DNA of 6,362 nucleotides from Fimbriimonadaceae bacterium (GCA_022402505.1 JAKRSE010000360.1:1-6362), one strand, 5' to 3'. Positions 1 through 5,739 are shown, numbered from the stretch's first letter. Translations and numbers: made by a program. The notes: a model not told the origin generated them from the sequence alone.

Positions 1-1235
1 GTACGGTCCATCAGGCGCCGCGCGGGCGACGGGGAGAGGGCACCGGCCTGGTGGAAAAGGTCTGGACCGACGCGAGCCGCCGGAGTCAGATCACCCTGAA
101 CACGGTGCCGATTCCCCGCCTTTCGCCAAAGAGGCTCCCCGCTCAGAGCCTGCCCTCGCGTGGATGGGTGGTGGTCTGGGAAGGGGAGATTCTCCCGAGC
201 TTCACCGAAGAGTTGAAGCTGCATCTGGTTTCCAACCAACCGGTGAAGCTTGAAATCGGTGGAAATGTCATCGGTCAGTCAACCAAATGGATGAAGGATC
301 GTTCTCTTTCTCACCAAATGGTTGCTTCCGATGATCGCCCGGTGCCCGTCCGCATCACCGTCACCCATGATTCCGGTCCGGCCGATGTCAGTTTGGAATG
401 GGAGAGCGCTCGCCTAGGCCGGACTCTGGTGCCGATGCGACAGCTGCGGTCTCCGATCGGCGGCGGGGCGGGAAGCGGCCTCAAGGTGGAGGTTCTGGAG
501 GGTGAACACCTCCTGCCGTCCGAAGGCGGATCTCTTCGCCTGCCGGTCCAGGCGGCATCGCCCTATGGCGAAGTGACGGCCTGGACGGAGGTCAGCGGAC
601 CCGGCATCCCGCCGCAGCGGGTGACTCCCGGCGACTCGGTCGACTTTCCCAGAAACGAGACGCGGCTGATCCAGCGCTATGTGCTGCGGACCGTGGTGAT
701 CGACCCGGCGGGGCGCAGTCTTTCGGCCGAGACAGCCGAGGTCCTGGTGATGCCTCCCGTCTATGTTCCGGCCCCCAAGGCTCAGCCGGATGGCTGGAGC
801 CCCGAAGCCCCGGCGACTCGGGCCTCCACCGGAGAGGCGGCGCGGGCCCTGGCCGTGCGGAACGAGAACCGCCGGATCTATGAGCCCCTGGCCCGCGAGG
901 CGGCCGAGCGTTACGGACTCGACCCGGCGATCTTCTGCCGCATGATCGAAGTTGAGAGCAGCTGGAACCCCCGTGCGGTCAGCTGGGTGGGAGCGATGGG
1001 GCTGGGTCAGCTGATGCCCGGCACCGCCTCCGACCTCGGCGTTTCCGACCCCTTCGACCCGATCGAGAACCTGGACGGAGCCGCCCGGTACCTCGCCGCC
1101 CAGCTGAAGAGGTTCGGAACCTACCGACTGGCTTTGGCGGCCTACAACGCAGGCCCAGGCGCGGTGCGCCGATTCCGCGGCGTGCCACCCTATCGCGAGA
1201 CTCAGCGCTACGTGCGCAAGATTCTGGACAACTGA
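1..1235 (+). CDS. PA14-like/SLT lytic transglycosylase, 5' end cut off by window
   Basis: This is a predicted exported lytic murein transglycosylase that cleaves the MurNAc-GlcNAc bond of peptidoglycan. Residues are numbered from an in-frame GTG at 51. The C-terminal SLT (lysozyme-like, Slt70/MltC-type) domain spans about residues 278-394. It carries the catalytic Glu302 in the ES motif (EVESSWNP), then GLGQLMPGTA (317-326) and AYNAGPGAV (364-372). Residues 1-133 look like a PA14 beta-barrel: W-E-G at 43-45, S-N at 61-62, G-G at 70-71, LEW at 115-117, VPMRQL at 127-132. Residues 140-235 look like an Ig-type beta-sandwich, followed by a Pro/Ala-rich linker. The frame stays open to the window edge (first complete codon at 3), and the 'GL' that usually opens PA14 lies just before the GTG. 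I therefore infer that the true start and signal peptide lie outside the window. The SLT call is very secure, PA14 fairly secure, and the middle domain tentative. Confidence 0.93.
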   Translation, partial: TVHQAPRGRRGEGTGLVEKVWTDASRRSQITLNTVPIPRLSPKRLPAQSLPSRGWVVVWEGEILPSFTEELKLHLVSNQPVKLEIGGNVIGQSTKWMKDRSLSHQMVASDDRPVPVRITVTHDSGPADVSLEWESARLGRTLVPMRQLRSPIGGGAGSGLKVEVLEGEHLLPSEGGSLRLPVQAASPYGEVTAWTEVSGPGIPPQRVTPGDSVDFPRNETRLIQRYVLRTVVIDPAGRSLSAETAEVLVMPPVYVPAPKAQPDGWSPEAPATRASTGEAARALAVRNENRRIYEPLAREAAERYGLDPAIFCRMIEVESSWNPRAVSWVGAMGLGQLMPGTASDLGVSDPFDPIENLDGAARYLAAQLKRFGTYRLALAAYNAGPGAVRRFRGVPPYRETQRYVRKILDN

Positions 1236-1928
1236 ATGGCGGGCGGCTTCTCGGCGATTCTGCAGGCGGTGAAGAAGAACGCCGGCCCGATCTCGCTCAT
1301 CACGGGGATCGCGGTGTTCCTGGCGGTCGGCTACTACACTCTGTCGCCGGTCCGGGTGGCCATGGAATCGGTGGCGGGCCTGCGCGAGCCGCTCGGGCTG
1401 CTCTTTCCGGGCCTGACCAACCTGGGGGCCAGCCTTGTGATCCCCTGGACCGCCCGATTCCTGATGGGTCGGGCCAAGGGCTTCAACCTCTCGGACCTTG
1501 GGTTTCAGGCCGTCCTTTTCTTTATCAGCGCCTACCTGGTCTACAGCCTCTACACGGTGCAGGCGATCTGGTTCGCCGGGCTCGAACCGTGGCTTCGGGT
1601 GCCGGTGAAGGTGGCGGTGGACATGATTCTCTTCTCCCCGCTGATCTCCATCCCCTACTTCGCCTGCATGATCCTGCTCCGGAAGGGCGGTTGGAAGCCG
1701 GGGGCGGTTGTTCAGGGTTGGAAGAGCGGCGAATTTCGGCAGATCTGGTGGTCGAACATCACGGCCTGCTGGGCGTTCTGGACCCCCGTTCTGTTCGCGG
1801 TGTATGCCGTGCCGGACAGCCTCCAGTTCGTGCTCTTCCTCTTTCTTCAGGCGGCCTGGACGTTCATCGTCTTCTTCATCAATCCCGAGGCCGTCCGGGG
1901 CGAGGCCTCGGCCGAAGGCCCTGCCTGA
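1236..1928 (+). CDS. Multi-pass membrane protein, Mpv17/PMP22-like
   Basis: This is a 230-residue integral membrane protein with about five or six hydrophobic segments, near residues 18-36, 49-70, 87-112, 122-147, 171-191 and 197-217. Several features resemble the Mpv17/PMP22 family: a V-D-x-x-x-x-SP pattern (D129, S134-P135) in a segment beginning VPVKVAVD, a later amphipathic stretch, and an N-I-x-x-x-W-x-x-W-x-P pattern (N174 to P184), then P193 and a final aromatic helix containing W209. Mpv17 proteins are four-helix channel-like proteins of about 180-200 residues, known mainly from mitochondria and peroxisomes, and this one carries extra N-terminal sequence. The ATG immediately follows the TGA of the transglycosylase and no Shine-Dalgarno is visible, so translational coupling is likely. 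The short hydrophilic tail is acidic and Ala-rich. The gene itself is secure; the family assignment rests on recalled motifs and is tentative. Confidence 0.85.
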   Translation: MAGGFSAILQAVKKNAGPISLITGIAVFLAVGYYTLSPVRVAMESVAGLREPLGLLFPGLTNLGASLVIPWTARFLMGRAKGFNLSDLGFQAVLFFISAYLVYSLYTVQAIWFAGLEPWLRVPVKVAVDMILFSPLISIPYFACMILLRKGGWKPGAVVQGWKSGEFRQIWWSNITACWAFWTPVLFAVYAVPDSLQFVLFLFLQAAWTFIVFFINPEAVRGEASAEGPA

Positions 1929-1946
1929 CCGCTCCCGTCGAACCGC

Positions 1947-1962
1947 CGGCACGGCTCTTGCA
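1947..1962 (+). promoter_or_regulatory. Candidate sigma-54 (RpoN) -24/-12 promoter
   Basis: The sequence CGGCACGGCTCTTGCA matches the sigma-54 consensus TGGCACG-N4-TTGCA at every fixed position except the first T. The invariant GG (1948-1949) and GC (1960-1961) are separated by exactly the required 10 bases. The predicted transcription start is near 1973, 16 bases before the ATG at 1989. In proteobacterial PEP-CTERM systems, RpoN with the PrsK/PrsR pair controls PEP-CTERM genes, so a sigma-54 element before such a gene makes biological sense. No activator binding site was identified, and no regulator gene lies in the window. Confidence 0.55.
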
Positions 1963-1988
1963 GTCCATAGGTTCGAGTCTCTGGCTTT

Positions 1989-2993
1989 ATGTCTTTCTTT
2001 TCTTCACGCACGCTTGCCCTCGCCTTCGCCGCAGCCGGCCTGGCGGCCCTTGCTCCGGCGCAGAACCTTGGTCTGGCCAATGAGTTCAACGCCTTCGTCT
2101 TCGAGTCGGCCACGCTGAACGGCGGACATGCTGATGGCGCCGTCGCCGTCGGCGGCAACATCTCCGGCAGCGGGTACGACTTCCTGCAGAAGAACGATCC
2201 GGCGACCGTGGCGATCTTCAGCCAGGTCGGCCTCTATGCCGGCGGGAACGTGAGCCTGTCGAACAACGGTTCGATCAACAATTCAGGCACCGGCCACGTC
2301 AACGGGAACTTCAGCACGGGCAACCCCTTCAACGTGAACGGCGGCACGCTGTTTGTCGGAGGTTCGATCTCGGGCCCGGTGAACGGCAGCAAGCAGGCGG
2401 GCAACGACACGGTGAACGAGGGTCTCTTCGGCCAGCAGAAGGCCTACAGCCTGGCTCAAACGGCCGCGATCCGTGGCCTTTCCGGAACGACCGTGGTCGG
2501 CAGCGGTCCGGCCTGGCCGAATGTTCTGACCATCGACCTGAACAGCATCGCCACCAACCCGGACGGCCAGAAGGTCGTGAAGATGGACAAGTCGGTGCTC
2601 GGGAACCCGAACGCGGTGCTCAACCTGACGAATCAGGGCAACGAGACGGTCATCATGGACATCCTGGGCGGCGGCAGCCTGGACTGGAGCTGGACGGTCA
2701 ACACGTCGAACGCCTCCAAGCTTCTCTGGAACTTCAAGGATCTCCAGGCGATCTCGCTGAACCGGACCCTGACCGGCTCGGTGCTGGCCCCGAACGCGGT
2801 CGTGACCCAGAACACGGGCAACATCCAGGGCAACCTGATCGCCCGCAGCTGGATCAACAACAACAGCAACGAGCTCCACTTCGGGAACCAGTACACCTTT
2901 ACGGGAACGGCTCCGGTGCCCGAGCCGGCGACGATGGTGCTGCTCGGCGGCGCGGCGGCGGCCTTCCTGGCCCGGCGACGGCGCAAGGCCTGA
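1989..2993 (+). CDS. Choice-of-anchor A family protein with PEP-CTERM sorting tail
   Basis: This is a predicted surface or secreted structural protein of 334 residues. It has a signal peptide with likely cleavage after A22-P23-A24. The choice-of-anchor A domain begins with LGLANEFNAFV (27-37) and DGAVAVGGN (49-57). It ends with GSVLAPNA (263-270) and GNIQGNLIARS (277-287). The centre is rich in Gly, Asn and Ser and probably beta-structured, and the protein has no cysteine. The C-terminus is a textbook PEP-CTERM signal: VPEP at 310-313, a hydrophobic helix of about 15 residues, then a basic RRRRK cluster. Such tails are recognised by an exosortase (Xrt), which is not encoded here. Choice-of-anchor A domains occur with several alternative sorting signals, and their binding partner is unknown. 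No strong Shine-Dalgarno precedes the ATG. A sigma-54-like element lies upstream and a long hairpin follows. The gene appears monocistronic. Confidence 0.95.
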   Translation: MSFFSSRTLALAFAAAGLAALAPAQNLGLANEFNAFVFESATLNGGHADGAVAVGGNISGSGYDFLQKNDPATVAIFSQVGLYAGGNVSLSNNGSINNSGTGHVNGNFSTGNPFNVNGGTLFVGGSISGPVNGSKQAGNDTVNEGLFGQQKAYSLAQTAAIRGLSGTTVVGSGPAWPNVLTIDLNSIATNPDGQKVVKMDKSVLGNPNAVLNLTNQGNETVIMDILGGGSLDWSWTVNTSNASKLLWNFKDLQAISLNRTLTGSVLAPNAVVTQNTGNIQGNLIARSWINNNSNELHFGNQYTFTGTAPVPEPATMVLLGGAAAAFLARRRRKA

Positions 2994-3017
2994 ACCTCTT
3001 TCGACCTGATCTCCCAA

Positions 3018-3056
3018 GAGCGGCCCTCGATTCCTTCCGGGATCGGGGGCCGGCTC
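3018..3056 (+). terminator. Strong GC-rich hairpin after the PEP-CTERM gene
   Basis: GAGC-GGCCCTCGATTCC (3018-3034) pairs with 3039-3056 in 17 base pairs, two of them G-U wobbles, with one bulged G at 3052 and a TTCC tetraloop. It begins 24 bases after the stop codon of the PEP-CTERM gene. There is no following T tract, so it may be a U-less terminator or a 3'-end stabilising structure. Confidence 0.55.
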
Positions 3057-3063
3057 TGCCTTA

Positions 3064-3099
3064 GAGGCACTGCCGGGTGAAGGGTCGGAGCGGTGCCTC
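3064..3099. repeat. Second inverted repeat downstream of the PEP-CTERM gene
   Basis: GAGGCAC (3064-3070) and GTGCCTC (3093-3099) form a perfect 7-bp inverted repeat. It extends inward by T-G, G-C and C-G pairs to a 10-bp stem with a 16-base loop. It follows the 3018-3056 hairpin by 7 bases, so the two could act as tandem terminators. No T tract follows. The rest of 3100-3202 holds no gene that I can support. Confidence 0.35.
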
Positions 3100-3202
3100 C
3101 GGCGCAGAGACCGGGAGGCGCGCCTTTGGACCCCGAGCACGGACGTCCGGCCGGCAATTCATTGTCTGCCTCGGCTTGATCCTGGGCCATACTGGGCGCA
3201 AC

Positions 3203-3670
3203 ATGAGCCTGAGCCCCGATGTGGAGGCCTTTCTCGCCGGCATCCCAGAAGACAGAGCCGAATGTGTTCGCCGTATCGTGACGGCGGTGGCGGAGTCGGT
3301 GGACCCCGCCCTGATCACGTTCACCGACCGGATCGGCCTCCACTGGGGCATCCCGCTGGAGATGCATCCGGCGGGCTATCACTGCACTCCGGGGACTCCG
3401 GTTCCTTTCGTCTCCGTCGCCAACCAGAAGTCGCACATCGGCCTGTACCTCTTCTGCACCTACACCCTGCCGGGAGCCGGAGACGGGTTCGTGGCGGCGG
3501 CGGAGGCGGAGGTCGGCAAGGTCGACATGGGCAAGAGCTGCCTGCGGATCAAGAAGTGCGCCAAGTTTCCCGAAGCCGCCGTCCGAGCGCACCTGAAGTC
3601 GATCTCAGCCCGGGAATTCCTGGACCACTACATCGCCTCCATCCCCCCGTCGGCTCGGAAGAAGGGCTAG
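3203..3670 (+). CDS. DUF1801 (YdhG-like) domain protein
   Basis: This is a predicted 155-residue soluble cytoplasmic protein of the DUF1801/YdhG-like family (alpha-beta fold). Recognisable family blocks are LAGIPEDR (11-18), HPAGYHC (55-61), PFVSVANQKSHIGLYLF (68-84) and the highly characteristic DMGKSCLRIKK (108-118). The last positions end in a basic ARKKG tail. The ATG at 3203 is chosen because it gives the family's normal length and places the first helix at the N-terminus. The open frame runs further upstream to 3077, but that stretch crosses an inverted repeat and has no family similarity. The molecular function is not firmly known; a B. subtilis relative (YdhG/Fra) has been described as a frataxin-like iron protein, which should not be transferred without evidence. 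The Shine-Dalgarno is weak. The gene converges on the pseudopilin gene. Confidence 0.9.
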   Translation: MSLSPDVEAFLAGIPEDRAECVRRIVTAVAESVDPALITFTDRIGLHWGIPLEMHPAGYHCTPGTPVPFVSVANQKSHIGLYLFCTYTLPGAGDGFVAAAEAEVGKVDMGKSCLRIKKCAKFPEAAVRAHLKSISAREFLDHYIASIPPSARKKG

Positions 3671-3690
3671 AGACGCCGGCCGGGTTCACT

Positions 3691-3737
3691 CGGCCTGCCG
3701 CGAGTTCGGCGGGGGCTTCTGTCGGCAGGGCAGGCCG
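3691..3737. terminator. Inverted repeat between convergent genes, possible two-way terminator
   Basis: CGGCCTGCC (3691-3699) and GGCAGGCCG (3729-3737) form a perfect 9-bp inverted repeat. A smaller GCCG/CGGC pairing is possible inside the 29-base loop. It fills the gap between the DUF1801 stop (3670) and the stop of the minus-strand pseudopilin (3741). Its position suits a bidirectional terminator, but neither side shows a clear T tract. Confidence 0.4.
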
Positions 3738-3740
3738 TCT

Positions 3741-4058
3741 TCAGTTCAAGGTGAAGCTGCAGGGGACGTTGCCGGCGTTGATCTGGTAGCTGCCGGCCGG
3801 GTCGGTGGGGAAGGGGTCGATGTATTCGGGGACCAGGTCGTTCACCTGGGCGACCTCCTTCGGGCCCTTGCCCTTCTCCTGAATCCACAGCTCCTTCGCC
3901 CGGTCGATGAGGGCGCAGTTCTGCATCCTCACCTTCTCCCAGGCCTGCTTTCGAGCCTGAATCCATGCCGGCATGGCGATGCCCAGCAGGATCCCGATGA
4001 TCGAGACCACGATCATGATCTCGATCAGGGTGAACCCTTTTCGGCGCGCCCGTGCCAT
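3741..4058 (-). CDS. Type IV pilin-like/GspG-like pseudopilin
   Basis: This is a 105-residue prepilin-like protein. Its N-terminus has a short basic leader (MARARRKG) cut after Gly8 by prepilin peptidase. It is followed by F-T-L-I-E, with Phe at +1 and the conserved Glu at +5 (E13), then a hydrophobic helix to about residue 30. The remaining 75 residues form a small soluble head with an amphipathic helix (36-62) carrying an AKE-x-W motif (54-58). After it come a PEYIDPFPTDPAG loop and two cysteines, C48 and C100, that could form a disulfide. This short head fits the single-domain pseudopilins abundant in Armatimonadota and related groups, and such proteins assemble in type II secretion or type IV pilus machines. 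The gene starts 35 bases after the nadE stop on the same strand and is probably cotranscribed. No secretion apparatus gene is present, and no good Shine-Dalgarno is visible. Confidence 0.92.
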   Translation of the reverse strand: MARARRKGFTLIEIMIVVSIIGILLGIAMPAWIQARKQAWEKVRMQNCALIDRAKELWIQEKGKGPKEVAQVNDLVPEYIDPFPTDPAGSYQINAGNVPCSFTLN

Positions 4059-4093
4059 ACCGACTGGTTCATTCCACGTTTTCGTTGTCGGGA

Positions 4094-4978
4094 TTACCGG
4101 GTTGATTCCGGCGACTGAGGAATCGCCAGATAGTCCACGGGTCGAAGGTAGTACTCGTTGATCGCGGTATCGCTGAGCATGGCCGTGGTGGGGAGCCTGC
4201 GCTTCCAGTGGGTTCGGGCGACCCGCGCGATCACCAGGTCCACGTCGGCGGGGTCGAATCCGTCGCGGATGATGCGGGCGCGGCTCAGGCCGGCGACATG
4301 GCGGGAGAGGATCTGGTCCGCCCGGGCATAGCTGATCCCGAAGTCGGCCTCATCGGTCTGCCCCTTCACCAGGTCCGCGGTCGGGGGCTTGGCGATGATC
4401 GGTTCGGGGACTCCGAGTTCTCGGGCCAGCTTCCAGACCTGGGTCTTGTAGAGGTCGCCGAGCGGATTGATCGGCGGAGAGTCGTCGGCGTGCCAGGTGT
4501 AGTAGCCGAAGAATCTTTCGGTCTTGTTCCCGGTGCCGAGGGGCAGGCCGCCGATCTTGGCCGACTGGTCGAAGAGGATGACGGCGCGGCAGCGGGCGCA
4601 GATGTTGCCGATCCGGGTGCCGTCGGCGTCCGGCTCCGATTCGCAGAGGTAGCCGTCGGCCATGCCGGTGATCGGGATGGTCCGACTGGGCAGACCGAGT
4701 TCGTCCACCACCAGGTCGGCGTGGTCCAGGCTCGCCTGGCTGGAGAGCCGGTAGGGCATCCGGAAGACGTGGACGTTCTCCGGCCCAAAGGCGCGGGCGG
4801 CGAGGAAGGTGGTGACGGCCGAATCGACTCCGCCGCTGAGGCCGATGACGACCCGGGTGACGCGACGCTTTCGGATCGCCTCATCCTGGAGGAAGGCGAC
4901 GAGCCAGTCCGCGGCCAGCGCGGCGTTCATGTGCAGCCACTGGTCCGGATCGGGCAACTCGGCTCGAATCACCTGCAT
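4094..4978 (-). CDS. nadE: Ammonia-dependent NAD+ synthetase
   Basis: This enzyme catalyses ATP-dependent amidation of deamido-NAD+ to NAD+ (EC 6.3.1.5), the last step of NAD biosynthesis, in the cytoplasm. At 294 residues it is the short form without an N-terminal glutaminase domain, so ammonia is the likely donor. The ATP pyrophosphatase P-loop GLSGGVDSA is at 46-54. Other family blocks are MPYRLSS (74-80), RIGNICARCR (122-131), LGTGNKTERFFGYYTWH (147-163), NPLGDLYKTQVWKLA (171-185) and KPPTADLVKGQTDE (197-210). The GTGNKTE and PLGDLYKTQ motifs are diagnostic. Three cysteines (112, 127, 130) lie in or near the GN-x-x-AR loop, an uncommon local detail. The ATG at 4976-4978 has no obvious Shine-Dalgarno; an internal Met17 is possible, but residues before it look family-like. 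It diverges from the 62-residue gene and is followed by the pseudopilin gene. Confidence 0.96.
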   Translation of the reverse strand: MQVIRAELPDPDQWLHMNAALAADWLVAFLQDEAIRKRRVTRVVIGLSGGVDSAVTTFLAARAFGPENVHVFRMPYRLSSQASLDHADLVVDELGLPSRTIPITGMADGYLCESEPDADGTRIGNICARCRAVILFDQSAKIGGLPLGTGNKTERFFGYYTWHADDSPPINPLGDLYKTQVWKLARELGVPEPIIAKPPTADLVKGQTDEADFGISYARADQILSRHVAGLSRARIIRDGFDPADVDLVIARVARTHWKRRLPTTAMLSDTAINEYYLRPVDYLAIPQSPESTR

Positions 4979-5008
4979 GATGGGTTGATGGTACCGGCGG
5001 CGGGGCCG

Positions 5009-5037
5009 GGCCCCGGGCGCACCTGCAACCCGGGGCC
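5009..5037. repeat. 9-bp perfect GC-rich inverted repeat in divergent intergenic region
   Basis: GGCCCCGGG (5009-5017) and CCCGGGGCC (5029-5037) are exact reverse complements around an 11-base spacer. A G-T and a C-G pair extend the arms outward. The repeat sits 30 bases upstream of nadE on one side and 33 bases upstream of the 62-residue gene on the other. It could be an operator for the divergent pair or a leader-RNA hairpin; neither can be decided from sequence alone. Confidence 0.4.
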
Positions 5038-5058
5038 TGAGCCGTCGTCATTCAGATT

Positions 5059-5063
5059 GGGAG
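5059..5063 (+). promoter_or_regulatory. Shine-Dalgarno for the 62-residue membrane protein
   Basis: GGGAG lies 7 bases before the ATG at 5071, which is good spacing. It is the best ribosome binding site in the window and supports the small gene being real. Confidence 0.7.
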
Positions 5064-5070
5064 CCCGCCC

Positions 5071-5259
5071 ATGAACAGCGCCGTCAAAATCATCCTCATC
5101 GTCCTTGCCGTCCTGGCCGGACTCTGGCTCCTGGGGCCGATCATCGGACTGATCCAGGCCCTCGTGCCGCTGGTGATCATCGGCGGGCTGATCTACATCG
5201 GCTGGCAGGTCTTCGGGCAGAAGTCCCTGCCAGGCGGCGGTCGCAAGCGTCTGCCCTGA
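5071..5259 (+). CDS. Small two-helix membrane protein (62 residues)
   Basis: This is a small, very hydrophobic protein with two predicted transmembrane helices, about residues 7-28 and 30-48, separated by a short turn around Gln29. Pro23 and Pro33 lie within the helices. The tail is short, Gly-rich and basic, ending GGGRKRLP. By the positive-inside rule the basic C-terminus should be cytoplasmic, giving a hairpin with both ends inside. I do not recognise a named family. A well-placed GGGAG precedes the ATG, and codon use matches the neighbours, with strong third-position G/C. It diverges from nadE across a 92-base gap with an inverted repeat, and it converges on the minus-strand exported protein with only 8 bases between stops. 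Function is unknown; membrane-stress or accessory-subunit roles are common for such proteins but not indicated here. Confidence 0.75.
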   Translation: MNSAVKIILIVLAVLAGLWLLGPIIGLIQALVPLVIIGGLIYIGWQVFGQKSLPGGGRKRLP

Positions 5260-5267
5260 GGCCTGCT

Positions 5268-5708
5268 TCAGCGGGCGGCGGTGGTCCAGGGGCGGGAGCT
5301 CTTGAGGATCTCCATCGCGCTGGGGTCGCTCAGCAGCGTGCCGATCAGGGCGATGTCGGTCCGGCCTCGGCGGGTCCACACGAAGGTCGATTCCGGCAGA
5401 ACCGACACGTTCAGCGCGCCCTCTCGGGTCAGGGATCGGACCAGACTCTCGGTGGAGCCGGAGCCGGCCTCGGTCTGCAGGATGTCGAATTCGTTCCTCG
5501 CCGACCGGTTCAGGTAGCGGAGCTTGAGGACCTTCCGGCCGCCCGCCAGGGTGTGCAGCTCCGACTTGACCAGGCTGTAGCCGACCGGGACATCCACCAT
5601 GCGGTAGGCGGTGAAGGGGACGGCGGTGGGAATCTGAGCCGGAGTGAGGGCGACGGGTTCCGCGGGGGCTGCGATGATGGCGGAGCAGATCAGGGCAGTC
5701 AGGGCCAT
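5268..5708 (-). CDS. Small exported protein, DUF4367-like features
   Basis: This is a 146-residue protein with an N-terminal hydrophobic stretch (residues 2-16) and a possible signal peptidase site near A14-P15-A16. The segment lacks the usual basic residues before the hydrophobic core, which is odd for a signal peptide. No alternative upstream ATG or GTG exists in the short leader. The mature part looks like a compact beta-rich domain: MVDVPVGYSLVKSEL (37-51), VLKLRYLNRS (60-69), FDILQTEAG (74-82), TFVWTRRGRTDIALIG (108-123), then a short helix LLSDPSAMEILKSS (125-138). This P-x-GY ... Y ... I-Q-x ... W ... L-I-G layout recalls DUF4367 and RseB/MucB-type periplasmic domains, but I cannot confirm it. 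It is the last gene of a probable minus-strand operon, 62 bases after the sensor-like gene. Confidence 0.8.
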   Translation of the reverse strand: MALTALICSAIIAAPAEPVALTPAQIPTAVPFTAYRMVDVPVGYSLVKSELHTLAGGRKVLKLRYLNRSARNEFDILQTEAGSGSTESLVRSLTREGALNVSVLPESTFVWTRRGRTDIALIGTLLSDPSAMEILKSSRPWTTAAR

Positions 5709-5723
5709 GGTGCCGTCTTCGGC

Positions 5724-5739
5724 TGCAAGTTCCGGGCCC
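5724..5739 (-). promoter_or_regulatory. Weak sigma-54-like element before the small exported protein
   Basis: On the minus strand GGGCCCGGAACTTGCA has the sigma-54 spacing (GG at 5738-5737 and GC at 5726-5725, 10 bases between). It matches 10 of 12 fixed consensus bases. The predicted start near 5713 would leave only about 5 bases of leader before the ATG, and the site overlaps a GC-rich palindrome (CCGGG-C-CCCGG at 5732-5742). A chance match is quite possible. Confidence 0.2.

Noticed and set aside
414..1952. A 512-codon open frame on the minus strand opposite the transglycosylase and membrane protein genes
   Set aside because: It is Arg/Pro/Gly/His-rich with no recognisable domain, it lies opposite two well-supported genes, and long antisense frames are expected in GC-rich DNA.
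3116..3125. The palindrome AGGCGCGCCT
   Set aside because: It is a short GC palindrome expected by chance in GC-rich DNA, with no second copy nearby.
3161..3193. A possible sigma-70 promoter (TTGTCT with CATACT) before the DUF1801 gene
   Set aside because: The spacing is about 20 bases and both boxes are poor matches, so it cannot be supported.
3077..3202. N-terminal extension of the DUF1801 protein from an upstream ATG
   Set aside because: The extra 42 residues have no family similarity, overlap an inverted repeat, and would exceed normal family length. The ATG at 3203 fits better.
2283..3592. Long minus-strand open frames opposite the PEP-CTERM and DUF1801 genes
   Set aside because: They have no domain features and overlap genes with clear family signatures on the plus strand.
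5023..5039. A third TTGCA-containing element upstream of nadE that resembles sigma-54
   Set aside because: The GG-to-GC spacing is one base short, and sigma-54 is strict about this distance.
4208..5074. A 288-codon plus-strand open frame opposite nadE
   Set aside because: Its composition is Gly/Asp/Val-rich without motifs, and it is the mirror of the nadE reading frame, whose motifs are diagnostic.
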